Shown here: positions 33,612 to 42,093 of the stretch, piece by piece | Layout of the letters: each line of letters starts with the position of its first letter | Numbering within the stretch: the first letter of the stretch is position 1 | NCBI GenBank assembly: GCA_017532155.1 | Contig: JAFXJP010000055.1 | Span: forward strand, 18,983-82,982 | Length of the DNA: 64,000 bases | Source of the DNA: Clostridia bacterium | GTDB lineage: Bacteria > Bacillota > Clostridia > Christensenellales > Aristaeellaceae | Direction: 5' to 3' | Notes under the pieces: generated by a model | The model's database searches: none | The model's input: the letters and a program-made list of their open reading frames with translations, nothing else | Told to the model about the DNA's origin: nothing | Made by a program: the position numbers and the translations under genes

Positions 33612-35360
33612 ATGGACGAAGCGTTCGAACGTACCAATTTTATCTGGGATGCCATTGACCAGGATCTGGAGAGCGAACGCTACCAACAGGTCCACACCCG
33701 TTTTCCGCCCGAGCCCAATGGCTATATGCACATCGGTCACTGCAAGGCGCTGATTATGGACTTCCTTACGGCCGAAAAGTACGGCGGTCTGTGCAACCTG
33801 CGCTTTGATGATACCAACCCCGCCAAGGAAGACACCGAATACGTGGAAGCCATCAAGCGCGATATCAAGTGGCTGGGCTTTGACTGGACAGGCGGCCTGT
33901 ATTACGCTTCCGATTACTATGACAAGTGCTATGAAATTGCCGAAGACTGGATCAAGCGCGGCCTTGCGTATGTGGACGAGCTGAGCAAGGAAGAAATGCG
34001 CCAGTACCGCGGCACTTTGAAGGAGCCCGGCAAGAATTCCCCCTGGCGCGATCGTCCGGTGGAGGAATCCCTGGACCTCTTCCGCCGCATGAAGGCGGGC
34101 GAATTCGCCGAAGGCCAGTACACCCTGCGCGCCAAGATCGATATGGCCTCCCCCAACATCGTCATGCGCGACCCGGCCATGTACCGCATCCTTTATAAGG
34201 AGCATTGGCGCACGGGCAAGAAGTGGTGCATCTACCCCATGTACGATTTTGCCCATCCCATCGGCGACGCGCTGGAAGGCATCAGCCATTCTCTGTGCTC
34301 TCTGGAATACGAAATCCATCGCCCGCTTTATGACTGGGTGGTTGAGCACAGCCAGAACATGCTGCCCGCCAAGCCCCGCCAGATCGAGTTTGCCCGTCTG
34401 AACATGACCCAGACCGTCATGTCCAAGCGCAAGCTTCGCGCGCTGGTGGAAGGCCATCATGTGCGTGGCTGGGATGATCCCCGCATGCCCACTCTGTCCG
34501 CTCTGCGCCGTCGCGGCTACACTGCCGCCGCCATCCGCGATTTCGTCAGCCGCATCGGCCTTGCCAAGTCCGATTCCACGGTCGACTACGCGCTGCTGGA
34601 AGCCTGTGTGCGCGAGGATCTGGGCAATCACGCCGCCCGCGCCATGGCCGTGCTCAATCCCATCAAGGTTGTGCTCACCAACTGGCCCGAAGGCGAAACC
34701 AAGACCCTCGTGATGGAAAACCATCCCGATCACCCCGAAATGGGCACGCACGAAGTGACCTTCGGCCGCGAATTGTACATCGATGCGGATGACTTCATGG
34801 AAGTTCCCGCCAAGAAGTTCCAGCGCATGTACCCCGGCTTTGAAGTGCGCCTCAAGGGTGCTTACATCGTCAAGTGCGAAGGCTGCACCAAGGATGAAAA
34901 CGGCAATGTCGTTGAAATCCAGTGCACGGTCGACTTTGATTCCGCCTCCGGCACGCCCGGTTCCGAACGCAAGATCAAGGGCAAAGTGCTGCACTGGGTC
35001 AGCGCCATTGACGCCGTTCCCTTTGAAGCGCGCCTGTATGAGCCCCTGCTCGCCGCCGATGAAGAAGTCGCGGAAGAACCCGAAGCCGTCGAAGAAACCG
35101 TTGACGCCGTTGAAGAAGAAGCCGCCGAGGACGTGCTCACCCGCAAGGATTATGATTTCCTCAAGCAGCTCAATCCGAACAGCCTGACCATCTGCAACGG
35201 CTTTGTGGAGCCCTGTGTGCTTTCTGCCGATAACGGCACCACCTATCAGTTCCTGCGCGTTGGCTATTTCTGCAAGGATCCCGATTCCACGGCCGAAAAG
35301 CCTGTGTTCAACCGCACCGTCGGTCTGCGTGATACCTTCGCCAAGCAGGTCAAGAAATAA
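33612..35360 (+). CDS. glnS: glutaminyl-tRNA synthetase
   Basis: A 582-residue class I synthetase. It has FPPEPNGYMHIGHCKAL (HIGH at residues 40-43), the GlnRS-specific FDDTNPAKE, and MSKRKL near residue 270. The two anticodon-binding beta barrels follow. Between about residues 479 and 510 there is a Glu/Ala/Val-rich segment (runs of EE with P and V) that looks like an acidic insertion in the distal barrel. GGAGGG precedes the ATG. It charges tRNA-Gln directly. gltX follows after 36 bp. Confidence 0.97.
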   Translation: MDEAFERTNFIWDAIDQDLESERYQQVHTRFPPEPNGYMHIGHCKALIMDFLTAEKYGGLCNLRFDDTNPAKEDTEYVEAIKRDIKWLGFDWTGGLYYASDYYDKCYEIAEDWIKRGLAYVDELSKEEMRQYRGTLKEPGKNSPWRDRPVEESLDLFRRMKAGEFAEGQYTLRAKIDMASPNIVMRDPAMYRILYKEHWRTGKKWCIYPMYDFAHPIGDALEGISHSLCSLEYEIHRPLYDWVVEHSQNMLPAKPRQIEFARLNMTQTVMSKRKLRALVEGHHVRGWDDPRMPTLSALRRRGYTAAAIRDFVSRIGLAKSDSTVDYALLEACVREDLGNHAARAMAVLNPIKVVLTNWPEGETKTLVMENHPDHPEMGTHEVTFGRELYIDADDFMEVPAKKFQRMYPGFEVRLKGAYIVKCEGCTKDENGNVVEIQCTVDFDSASGTPGSERKIKGKVLHWVSAIDAVPFEARLYEPLLAADEEVAEEPEAVEETVDAVEEEAAEDVLTRKDYDFLKQLNPNSLTICNGFVEPCVLSADNGTTYQFLRVGYFCKDPDSTAEKPVFNRTVGLRDTFAKQVKK

Positions 35361-35396
35361 TTCGCAGAAGAGTTTCTTCTGCAGGAGGATAAGCAA

Positions 35397-36854
35397 ATGA
35401 AAGAAGTACGCACGCGCTTTGCGCCCTCTCCCACGGGCTTTATGCACCTGGGCGGTCTGCGCACCGCGCTTTACAATTACCTGTACGCCAAGAAGAACGG
35501 CGGCAAATTCATCCTGCGCATTGAGGATACTGACCAGGAGCGTTTTGTTGAAGGCGCTACTGAGGTTATCTATGATACCCTGCGCAGCTGCGGCATGGAT
35601 TGGGATGAAGGTCCCGACATCGGCGGCAACTACGGCCCCTATGTGCAGTCCGACCGCAAGGATCTCTACCTGCCTTATGCCAAAGAGCTGGTTGAAAAAG
35701 GCGCTGCCTACTACTGCTTCTGCACCAAGGAGGAGCTCGATGAGCGCCGCGCCGCCTGTGAAGCCAAGGGCGAAGTGTTTAAGTATGACAAGCACTGCCT
35801 GAGCCTTTCCAAGGAGGAAGTGCAGGCAAAGCTCGACGCCGGCGTGCCCTATGTCATCCGCCTCAACTGCCCCACCACCGGCGAAACCACCTATGAAGAC
35901 GTGGTCTTCGGCAAGCTGACCTTCCCCAACGACACCCTGGACGACATGGTGCTCATCAAGCAGGACGGCATGCCCACCTACAACTTCGCCAACGTAATCG
36001 ATGACCATCTGATGGACATCACCCACGTCATGCGCGGCATGGAGTATCTCTCCTCCACGCCCAAGTATAATCTGCTGTACAATGCTTTCGGCTGGGAAAT
36101 TCCCCAGTACGTGCATCTTACCACCGTCATGCGCGACGCTCAGCACAAGCTCTCTAAGCGCCACGGCGACGCCTATTACAGCGATTTCATCGAAAAGGGC
36201 TACCTCAAGGAAGCGCTGATCAACTATCTGGCGCTGGTTGGCTGGAATCCCGGCGACGACCGTGAGTTCTTCACCATGGACGAGCTGGTCGAGGTATTTG
36301 ACATCCATCGCCTCAACAACTCCCCCGGCATCTTCGATATGAATAAGCTGGACTGGATGAACACCCAGTACATCGCCAAGATGGATCCCGAAAAGTATCT
36401 GGAGATGGTCACGCCCTGGTTTGACAAAGTGCTTGCCGGCAAGAACATCGATTACAAGCGCCTGGCTGAGCTCATGCAGGGCCGTACCGAAGTCTTCAAC
36501 CGTGTGCCCGATATGGTTGCCTTCCTGGCCGAAATGCCCGAGTACGATCTGGAATTGTACACTCACAAAAAGATGAAGACCAATCCCGAGGTGGCCAAGG
36601 AATCGCTGGAGCTTGTCCTGCCTGTGCTGGAGGGCATCTCCGACTGGACCGAAAGCAATCTGCACGATGCCGTCATGGAAGCCATCGCCGCTTCCGGCAA
36701 GAAAAACGGCGCTGTGCTCTGGCCGCTTCGCATTGCCATTTCCGGCCTGGCCTCCACGCCCGGCGGCGCCTTTGAGATTGCCTATCTTCTCGGCCGCGAA
36801 GAAACCATGCTGCGTCTCAAAAAATCCATGGAAAAGCTTGCTGAAAACGCTTGA
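35397..36854 (+). CDS. gltX: glutamyl-tRNA synthetase
   Basis: A 485-residue class I synthetase of the bacterial type. FAPSPTGFMHLGGLRTALYN gives the HIGH-like HLGG, ILRIEDTDQERF follows, then DAQHKLSKRHGD gives KLSKR. The helical C-terminal anticodon-binding domain is complete. No adjacent gatCAB. With glnS directly upstream, this enzyme can be discriminating (tRNA-Glu only). AGGAGGA precedes the ATG. Confidence 0.98.
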   Translation: MKEVRTRFAPSPTGFMHLGGLRTALYNYLYAKKNGGKFILRIEDTDQERFVEGATEVIYDTLRSCGMDWDEGPDIGGNYGPYVQSDRKDLYLPYAKELVEKGAAYYCFCTKEELDERRAACEAKGEVFKYDKHCLSLSKEEVQAKLDAGVPYVIRLNCPTTGETTYEDVVFGKLTFPNDTLDDMVLIKQDGMPTYNFANVIDDHLMDITHVMRGMEYLSSTPKYNLLYNAFGWEIPQYVHLTTVMRDAQHKLSKRHGDAYYSDFIEKGYLKEALINYLALVGWNPGDDREFFTMDELVEVFDIHRLNNSPGIFDMNKLDWMNTQYIAKMDPEKYLEMVTPWFDKVLAGKNIDYKRLAELMQGRTEVFNRVPDMVAFLAEMPEYDLELYTHKKMKTNPEVAKESLELVLPVLEGISDWTESNLHDAVMEAIAASGKKNGAVLWPLRIAISGLASTPGGAFEIAYLLGREETMLRLKKSMEKLAENA

Positions 36855-36879
36855 TTTTCCACCATATATTGCATATAAT
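36851..36879 (+). promoter_or_regulatory. promoter for HPr-like gene
   Basis: TTGATT (36851-36856), 17 bp, TATAAT (36874-36879). The -35 overlaps the gltX stop codon. Confidence 0.65.
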
Positions 36880-36923
36880 AGTGTTTAACAGAGAGTAAAT
36901 ACCCTTGAAGGAGGTCGTTTCCC

Positions 36924-37151
36924 ATGAAGTCTATTCCGATCAAGCTCAGCTTCGCCGAAGAAGTAAAGACCTTTGTCAATATCGTCAACCGTTATGATTA
37001 CGATATGGACCTGCGCGCCGGTCGCCACGTGGTGGATGCCAAGTCCATCCTGGGCATCTTCTCGCTGGATCTGAGCCGCCCCATCGCGCTGGAAGTCTAC
37101 ACCGATTCCTGCGATGAACTGGAGCGCGACATTGCTCAGTTCAAGATCTGA
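36924..37151 (+). CDS. HPr-like protein lacking the active-site histidine
   Basis: A 75-residue protein of HPr fold length (normally 85-88). The region HVVDAKSILGIFSLDLSRPIALEVYTD matches the Ser46 regulatory helix of HPr (VNAKSIMGVMSL). The N-terminal section that should hold GLHARPA reads LSFAEEVKTFVNIVNRY and has no histidine. So it cannot accept phosphate from Enzyme I at His15; phosphorylation of the Ser by HPr kinase remains possible, as in Crh. GAAGGAGG precedes the ATG. It has its own promoter and a terminator. Confidence 0.85.
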   Translation: MKSIPIKLSFAEEVKTFVNIVNRYDYDMDLRAGRHVVDAKSILGIFSLDLSRPIALEVYTDSCDELERDIAQFKI

Positions 37152-37163
37152 GTCATATCGAAA

Positions 37164-37199
37164 TCTCCCCCGCGCATACGTTACGCGGGGGGATTTTTT
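37164..37199 (+). terminator. terminator after HPr-like gene, overlapping yqfC leader
   Basis: Stem TCCCCCGCG/CGCGGGGGA with a loop CATACGTTA and T6 directly abutting the yqfC ATG. The 3' arm GGGGGGA is the only candidate ribosome site for yqfC. The elements TCATATC (37153-37159), 15 bp, CATACGTT (37175-37182) resemble a sporulation sigma-E promoter. Confidence 0.8.
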
Positions 37200-37445
37200 A
37201 TGCATTTAAACGCCGTTTTGCCGCCTGAAGCCACCGCAAAAGAAAGCCGTATCATTCTCACCGGCGACCGCTCCCTGCTGATCGAAGGACATCAGGGGCT
37301 TTTATCCTATGACAGCCATTGCATCAAAGCGCGCCTGAAGCACGCGCTTCTCATCTGTACAGGAAACGATCTGACCATCAGCCAGTTTGCCTGCGACGAG
37401 ATGCAGATCAAAGGCCAGGTTTTGTCGCTGGAGTTTTCGTCATGA
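37200..37445 (+). CDS. yqfC: sporulation protein YqfC (YabP/YqfC family)
   Basis: An 81-residue all-beta protein. It shows the YabP/YqfC pattern: ILTGDRSLLIEGHQGLLSYD, then ARLKHALLICTGNDLTISQF and IKGQVLSLEF. In Bacillus it is made in the mother cell under sigma-E. Context supports this: yqfD follows with an ATGA overlap, then phoH and pgpH. Its ATG directly follows a terminator-like hairpin that contains its ribosome site. Confidence 0.9.
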   Translation: MHLNAVLPPEATAKESRIILTGDRSLLIEGHQGLLSYDSHCIKARLKHALLICTGNDLTISQFACDEMQIKGQVLSLEFSS

Positions 37446-38593
37446 GGCCGCTGTGTCACTACATCCGTCTGCAGGGGCTTGGCATCGAAAAGCAGTTGAC
37501 TCGCCTTGAGCAAATGGGCTATACGCTCTACGATGTTCGCCGTGTGGATCTGCGCACCGTGGAATTGGGCTTTGCCGTCAACGAAGGCGAAGCCATCCTG
37601 TCCTTTCTGCAAGCACGCGGCTTTTCCTGCACCGCTCTGCCGCCGCGCGGCGCAGTTCAGACACTTCATCAGTTTAAAACGCGTACGCCGTTTGTCATTT
37701 TTCTGCTGTGCGCACTGTTGCTGCTCTCCTTTTCCATGCGCTGCATATGGCGCATCGAAATCACAGGCGCGGGCGCATACATCGGCGAAGTACGCTCATT
37801 TCTGAAAGAAGAAAATCTCAGCATCGGCCGCGCCAAGCAAGCCATCGATCTTAAAGCCATCGAAAGCCGCCTGACGCATCGTTTGCCGCGCGTTGCCTGG
37901 GTGCATGCTTCCCTGCATGGGTTAACGCTGTGCATCGACGTCACCCAGGGCGTTCCCATGCCAGACATCGAATCCTGCCTTGGCAACGGCAGCATCATCG
38001 CCGCACAAGACGGCGTGATCGAAGCCATCAGCGTATTTGCCGGCACGGCTGCCGTTCAGCCGGGCGATAGCGTGAAAGCGGGCGACGTACTCATTTACGG
38101 CCATGAGCGCGGTGCAAACGACACGCTGCTGCCCGTGCGGGCGCGCGGCAGCATCACCGCGCACACCTACATTTCCGCCACCGCCGCCGTCTCAGCGCAG
38201 CAGCTGTCCATACACCGAACCGGTAACAGTCAAATACAATATCTCGCCCATCTCCCAATGCTTGAGCTTCCCCTGGCGCCCTCGCCGTCCTACCTGACAG
38301 AGGAATTTGAATCCAGCTACCTGCCCGTTGGCGGCGCCTGGATTCCGCTTCAAATCGAAAAACGAACGGTATTTGAATTGTATTTACAGCAGGAAGCGCC
38401 GGATGAAGCTGCCATAAAAGCCGAGGCCGCTCGCCTTTCCTTGCAAAATTTGCTTCTCAAGTGCTCCAAAAATGATGAAATTATTGACAAATGGCTATAT
38501 TATAGTATGATAGAAGGGGGTATTTTATCGGCCACCGTCACCGCGCAGGTTCTAACGGAGATTGGCTTGTTCTCCCCCGAAACACCAGAGTAG
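37442..38593 (+). CDS. yqfD: sporulation protein YqfD
   Basis: A 383-residue protein. The N-terminal soluble part (residues 1-75) is followed by one TM helix (about 80-98, FVIFLLCALLLLSFSM), then an extracytoplasmic region starting WRIEITGAG and ISVFAGTAAVQPGDSVKAGDVLIYG, the biotinyl-lipoyl-like hammerhead typical of YqfD. It is required for sporulation in Bacillus; the molecular role is not settled. It overlaps yqfC by 4 bp and lies 12 bp before phoH. Confidence 0.92.
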   Translation: MRPLCHYIRLQGLGIEKQLTRLEQMGYTLYDVRRVDLRTVELGFAVNEGEAILSFLQARGFSCTALPPRGAVQTLHQFKTRTPFVIFLLCALLLLSFSMRCIWRIEITGAGAYIGEVRSFLKEENLSIGRAKQAIDLKAIESRLTHRLPRVAWVHASLHGLTLCIDVTQGVPMPDIESCLGNGSIIAAQDGVIEAISVFAGTAAVQPGDSVKAGDVLIYGHERGANDTLLPVRARGSITAHTYISATAAVSAQQLSIHRTGNSQIQYLAHLPMLELPLAPSPSYLTEEFESSYLPVGGAWIPLQIEKRTVFELYLQQEAPDEAAIKAEAARLSLQNLLLKCSKNDEIIDKWLYYSMIEGGILSATVTAQVLTEIGLFSPETPE

Positions 38594-38605
38594 GAGATCA
38601 TTTGC

Positions 38606-39562
38606 TTGCTTTTATCTTTGGAAAGTATTGACAGCTATCAAAAGCTGTTTGGCATGAACGACCGCAACATGGCAGTGCTCGAACAGGAGCTTTCTGTCAC
38701 TACTGCCCTGCGCGGCCAGGAGCTGCGCATTACAGGCGATCCCGAAAACGTCCTCATGGCTGAGCAGGTCATCGACCAGCTTCTCTCGCTTTTGCGCACG
38801 GGTGAAAGTGTTGATCCCATGCGTATCCGCTACGCCATTTCGCTGGCGCGCGACGGGCAGAGCGAGCGCGTGGAAGAGCTCGTCCAGGGCGATGTGGTCG
38901 CCATCACCCATCGTGGCAAGCCCATCCGCTGCAAAACGCTGGGACAACGCGCCTATGTTGACGCTGTGCGCCATCATGAATTAACACTGGCCGTAGGCCC
39001 TGCAGACACCGGTAAAACCTACCTTGCCATGGCGCTGGCCGTGGTCGCGCTCAAAAACAAAGAAGTAGAGCGCATCATCCTCACCCGCCCTGCCGTAGAA
39101 GCCGGCGAAAAGCTGGGCTTTCTCCCGGGCGACATGACGCAAAAGGTCGATCCCTACCTGCGTCCGCTCTATGACGCACTGTTTGAAATCATGGGCGGCG
39201 ACGCCTATCAGCGCCTGGTGGAGCGCGGCACAGTAGAGGTAGCGCCGCTCGCCTTCATGCGCGGCCGCACGCTTAACAATGCATTCATCATCCTGGATGA
39301 AGCGCAGAATACTACCACCGAACAGATGAAAATGTTCTTAACGCGCCTTGGCATGGGTTCAAGGTGTGTCGTAACAGGCGATATATCGCAGACCGACCTG
39401 CCGCGCGACAAGCGCAGCGGTCTTGGCGAGGCGATGAAGGTGCTCAAAAATGTACAGGGCGTATCACTCATTGAGCTGACCGCCCAGGACGTTGTGCGCC
39501 ATGAACTGGTGCAGCGCATCGTACGCGCCTATGAAATGTATGAAAAGAGTGATCGAAAATGA
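38606..39562 (+). CDS. phoH: PhoH family ATPase
   Basis: A 318-residue ATPase of the PhoH/YbeZ type. An N-terminal KH-like part precedes Walker A, LAVGPADTGKTYLAMA; the usual GPAGTGKT has Asp in place of the second Gly (residue 134, codon at 39005). Walker B is NAFIILDEAQNTT, and VTGDISQTDLP follows. It acts with YbeY in RNA metabolism. The start is TTG at 38606, with AGGAGAT 7 bases upstream. It overlaps pgpH by 4 bp. Confidence 0.95.
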   Translation: MLLSLESIDSYQKLFGMNDRNMAVLEQELSVTTALRGQELRITGDPENVLMAEQVIDQLLSLLRTGESVDPMRIRYAISLARDGQSERVEELVQGDVVAITHRGKPIRCKTLGQRAYVDAVRHHELTLAVGPADTGKTYLAMALAVVALKNKEVERIILTRPAVEAGEKLGFLPGDMTQKVDPYLRPLYDALFEIMGGDAYQRLVERGTVEVAPLAFMRGRTLNNAFIILDEAQNTTTEQMKMFLTRLGMGSRCVVTGDISQTDLPRDKRSGLGEAMKVLKNVQGVSLIELTAQDVVRHELVQRIVRAYEMYEKSDRK

Positions 39563-42093
39563 CCGCTAAGAGATTCCGTACCCGCACGCGCAAGCTGTGG
39601 GCACAGATTAAAAAGCTCGCCGTGCTGTTTGCCCGGGGCTTTTGGTCTGTGCGTGCATTGATCTGCGCGCTGGGCAGCCTGACCATCCTTCTTTTGTTCC
39701 TGGTGGCCATCGTGCCGGTGCGATATAATATTTCCGTTGGCACCGTGCCCACGCATACCATCACCGCCAACCGCGATGTAGTGGATGAAATCACCACAGA
39801 GCAGCTGCGCAGAAATGCTGCAGCCGCCGTGACGCCTACCTACTACTACGCGCAGGGCGTAACAGAAGAAGTTCTCAGCCAGTTCGACAAGCTGTTTCTT
39901 CAGTTTGACGCTGCTATCCAGTACAGCGAAACGCTGGAAAACTACAGCGCCTACCGCAATTATACCGCCGATGAACTGGCCTATGCGCGCACCATCCTGA
40001 CAGATCTGGATCTGCTGGATTTCCAGCTGCGCACACTCCTTAACACGCCGCGCACCGATCTGACCGCACTGAAGGAAACGATCTATGCCGCGCTGCAAAA
40101 TGCCATGGCCTCCAGCGTCATGCAAGACCATGAAACCGAGGCTGTTTCCAGCATTATGCAGATCATCGGCTACCGTGTGGATAACACCAGCCTTTTGCTC
40201 AACGTTGTCCAGCCCATGCTCAAGGAAGTCATCCGTCCCAATATGATCATCGACCAGGAGGCAACCGAGGCCGCCCGCCAGCTGGCGCGCGACAGCGTAG
40301 AGCCCATCGTCTATAAACAGGGACAGAACATCGTCGTAAAAGGCGAGGGACGCGTAGAGAAATACCAATATGATATTCTGGCGAATCTGGGATTGCTGAG
40401 CAATACCACCACAGACCTGAGCATTTATCTTGGCGCAACGCTGCTGGTCGCATTGGTGCTGCTGGTCTTCCTGCTCGCGCTGCGCCTGATTGACGCTGAA
40501 AACGTGAAAAGAAACAAGCGTCTTGTGCTTATTTTCACCATCATGACGTTCGCTCTTGCCAGCAGCATCCTGCTGCGCATGATCGATATTTATCTGGCGC
40601 CCATCGCGCTGTGCGCTATTCTCCTGTCTGCGATGCTGGGACTGCGTACCGCCATCATCGCCAACGTCGCCATGGCCGTGCTGATCAGCGCGCTGGCAGC
40701 AGGCGGCAGCTCTTCCTATACCAGCGAGATGGTACACCTGCTGGTCTGCACCATTTCTTCCGGTTCTATTTCGGCTTTGCTTGTGTATAAGCGCAGCAAT
40801 CGTCTGCGCATCATTGGCGCAGGCGTTGCGGCCGCAATCAGCAATTTCCTTATCATGCTGGCTATCGGCCTGATGACCAGTACCACCAAGAGCACCGTGC
40901 TTTCCACCGCTTTGTGGAGCATGGGCGGCGGTCTGCTTTCCGGCTTGCTTGCCATCGGCTGTCAGCCGCTGCTGGAAGCCATCTTTAATCTGGCCACACC
41001 TACCAAGCTGATGGAACTGAGCAATCCCAATCACCCGCTGCTGCGCAGGCTTTTGCTGGAAGCACCGGGCACCTATCATCATTCCATCGTCGTTGCAAAT
41101 CTGGCAGAGGCTGCCGCCGAGGCCATCGGCGCCAATCCCCTGCTGGCGCGCGTAGGCGGCTATTATCATGACGTCGGCAAGCTGCGCCGGCCGCAATACT
41201 TTAAAGAAAACCAGCTGGGCGCCGATAACAAGCTCAGCGAGGTGGATCCTTATACCGCCGCGCAGATCATCATCGCTCACCCGCGCGACGGCGTAACGCT
41301 TGCGCGCAATTATCGTCTGCCCAGAGAAATCTGCACCATGATCCAGGAGCATCACGGCAATACGCCTGTTATGTATTTCTACTCCAAGGCCGTGCAGGAA
41401 ATGGGCGAAGACAGCGTTGATATCTCCTCCTTCCGCTACGATGCGCAGCCGCCCACCACCAAAGAAGGCGCGCTGCTGCTGCTTTGCGATACCATCGAAG
41501 CCGCTGTTCGCTCGATGAACAATCCCACGCCCAGCGCCATTGAAGAGTTTATCGTCAAGCTCGTGCGCGGCAAGCTGCAGGATGGTCAGCTCTCGCAAAG
41601 CCCGCTCACGCTGCGCGATATCGACGCCATCTGCCAGGCCTGCACCACCGTGCTGAACGGCGTTTTCCATGAGCGTATCGAATATCCTGATCCGCCCGCT
41701 GCCATCAAAAAGGCCGGCACGGTCAAAAAGCCCATCATCGTTACCACCAAGGACGCTGAAGAGCCCTGGGATGGCGAGTCTGAGCAGATCGACGCCGCAG
41801 CGTCCGAAAAGGATCCGCTCCCCCCGCCGGACAGCGAGCCGGAAGGCTCCACGCCCGTGATCGTCGCGCCTGAGCAGTTTGAGCCCGGCGCACCGCTGGT
41901 CGTGGTGCCGCCCACGCCCGAGGCCGTGTTGTCCGTTGACGACATCCTCAATATGAGTGACGAAGATGAGCCGGATGACCCGAACTACATCCAGCAGGAA
42001 TTCAATCTCGACGCCGCCTTTGACGAGGATGATGAAGAAATCATTGTCGACGCCGGCGATGAAGCTGCCGATGAGGAGGACAAAAATGCCTGA
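39559..42093 (+). CDS. pgpH: 7TM-HD phosphohydrolase (PgpH-type c-di-AMP phosphodiesterase)
   Basis: An 844-residue membrane protein. A first TM helix (about 32-52) is followed by the extracellular 7TMR-HDED domain to about residue 285, then seven TM helices, then a cytoplasmic HD domain: GTYHHSIVVANLAEAAA and ARVGGYYHDVGKLRRPQYF (HD at about residue 536). The family hydrolyses c-di-AMP. The C-terminus has a long acidic, Pro-rich tail (about residues 735-844) beyond the HD domain. It overlaps the YbeY-Cdd gene by 8 bp. Confidence 0.93.
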   Translation: MTAKRFRTRTRKLWAQIKKLAVLFARGFWSVRALICALGSLTILLLFLVAIVPVRYNISVGTVPTHTITANRDVVDEITTEQLRRNAAAAVTPTYYYAQGVTEEVLSQFDKLFLQFDAAIQYSETLENYSAYRNYTADELAYARTILTDLDLLDFQLRTLLNTPRTDLTALKETIYAALQNAMASSVMQDHETEAVSSIMQIIGYRVDNTSLLLNVVQPMLKEVIRPNMIIDQEATEAARQLARDSVEPIVYKQGQNIVVKGEGRVEKYQYDILANLGLLSNTTTDLSIYLGATLLVALVLLVFLLALRLIDAENVKRNKRLVLIFTIMTFALASSILLRMIDIYLAPIALCAILLSAMLGLRTAIIANVAMAVLISALAAGGSSSYTSEMVHLLVCTISSGSISALLVYKRSNRLRIIGAGVAAAISNFLIMLAIGLMTSTTKSTVLSTALWSMGGGLLSGLLAIGCQPLLEAIFNLATPTKLMELSNPNHPLLRRLLLEAPGTYHHSIVVANLAEAAAEAIGANPLLARVGGYYHDVGKLRRPQYFKENQLGADNKLSEVDPYTAAQIIIAHPRDGVTLARNYRLPREICTMIQEHHGNTPVMYFYSKAVQEMGEDSVDISSFRYDAQPPTTKEGALLLLCDTIEAAVRSMNNPTPSAIEEFIVKLVRGKLQDGQLSQSPLTLRDIDAICQACTTVLNGVFHERIEYPDPPAAIKKAGTVKKPIIVTTKDAEEPWDGESEQIDAAASEKDPLPPPDSEPEGSTPVIVAPEQFEPGAPLVVVPPTPEAVLSVDDILNMSDEDEPDDPNYIQQEFNLDAAFDEDDEEIIVDAGDEAADEEDKNA

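Noticed and set aside
33450-36665. Open frame of 1071 codons on the minus strand
   Set aside because: It is the antisense shadow of glnS and gltX. Long antisense frames are expected with this codon use; the protein has low-complexity, no domain and no ribosome site.
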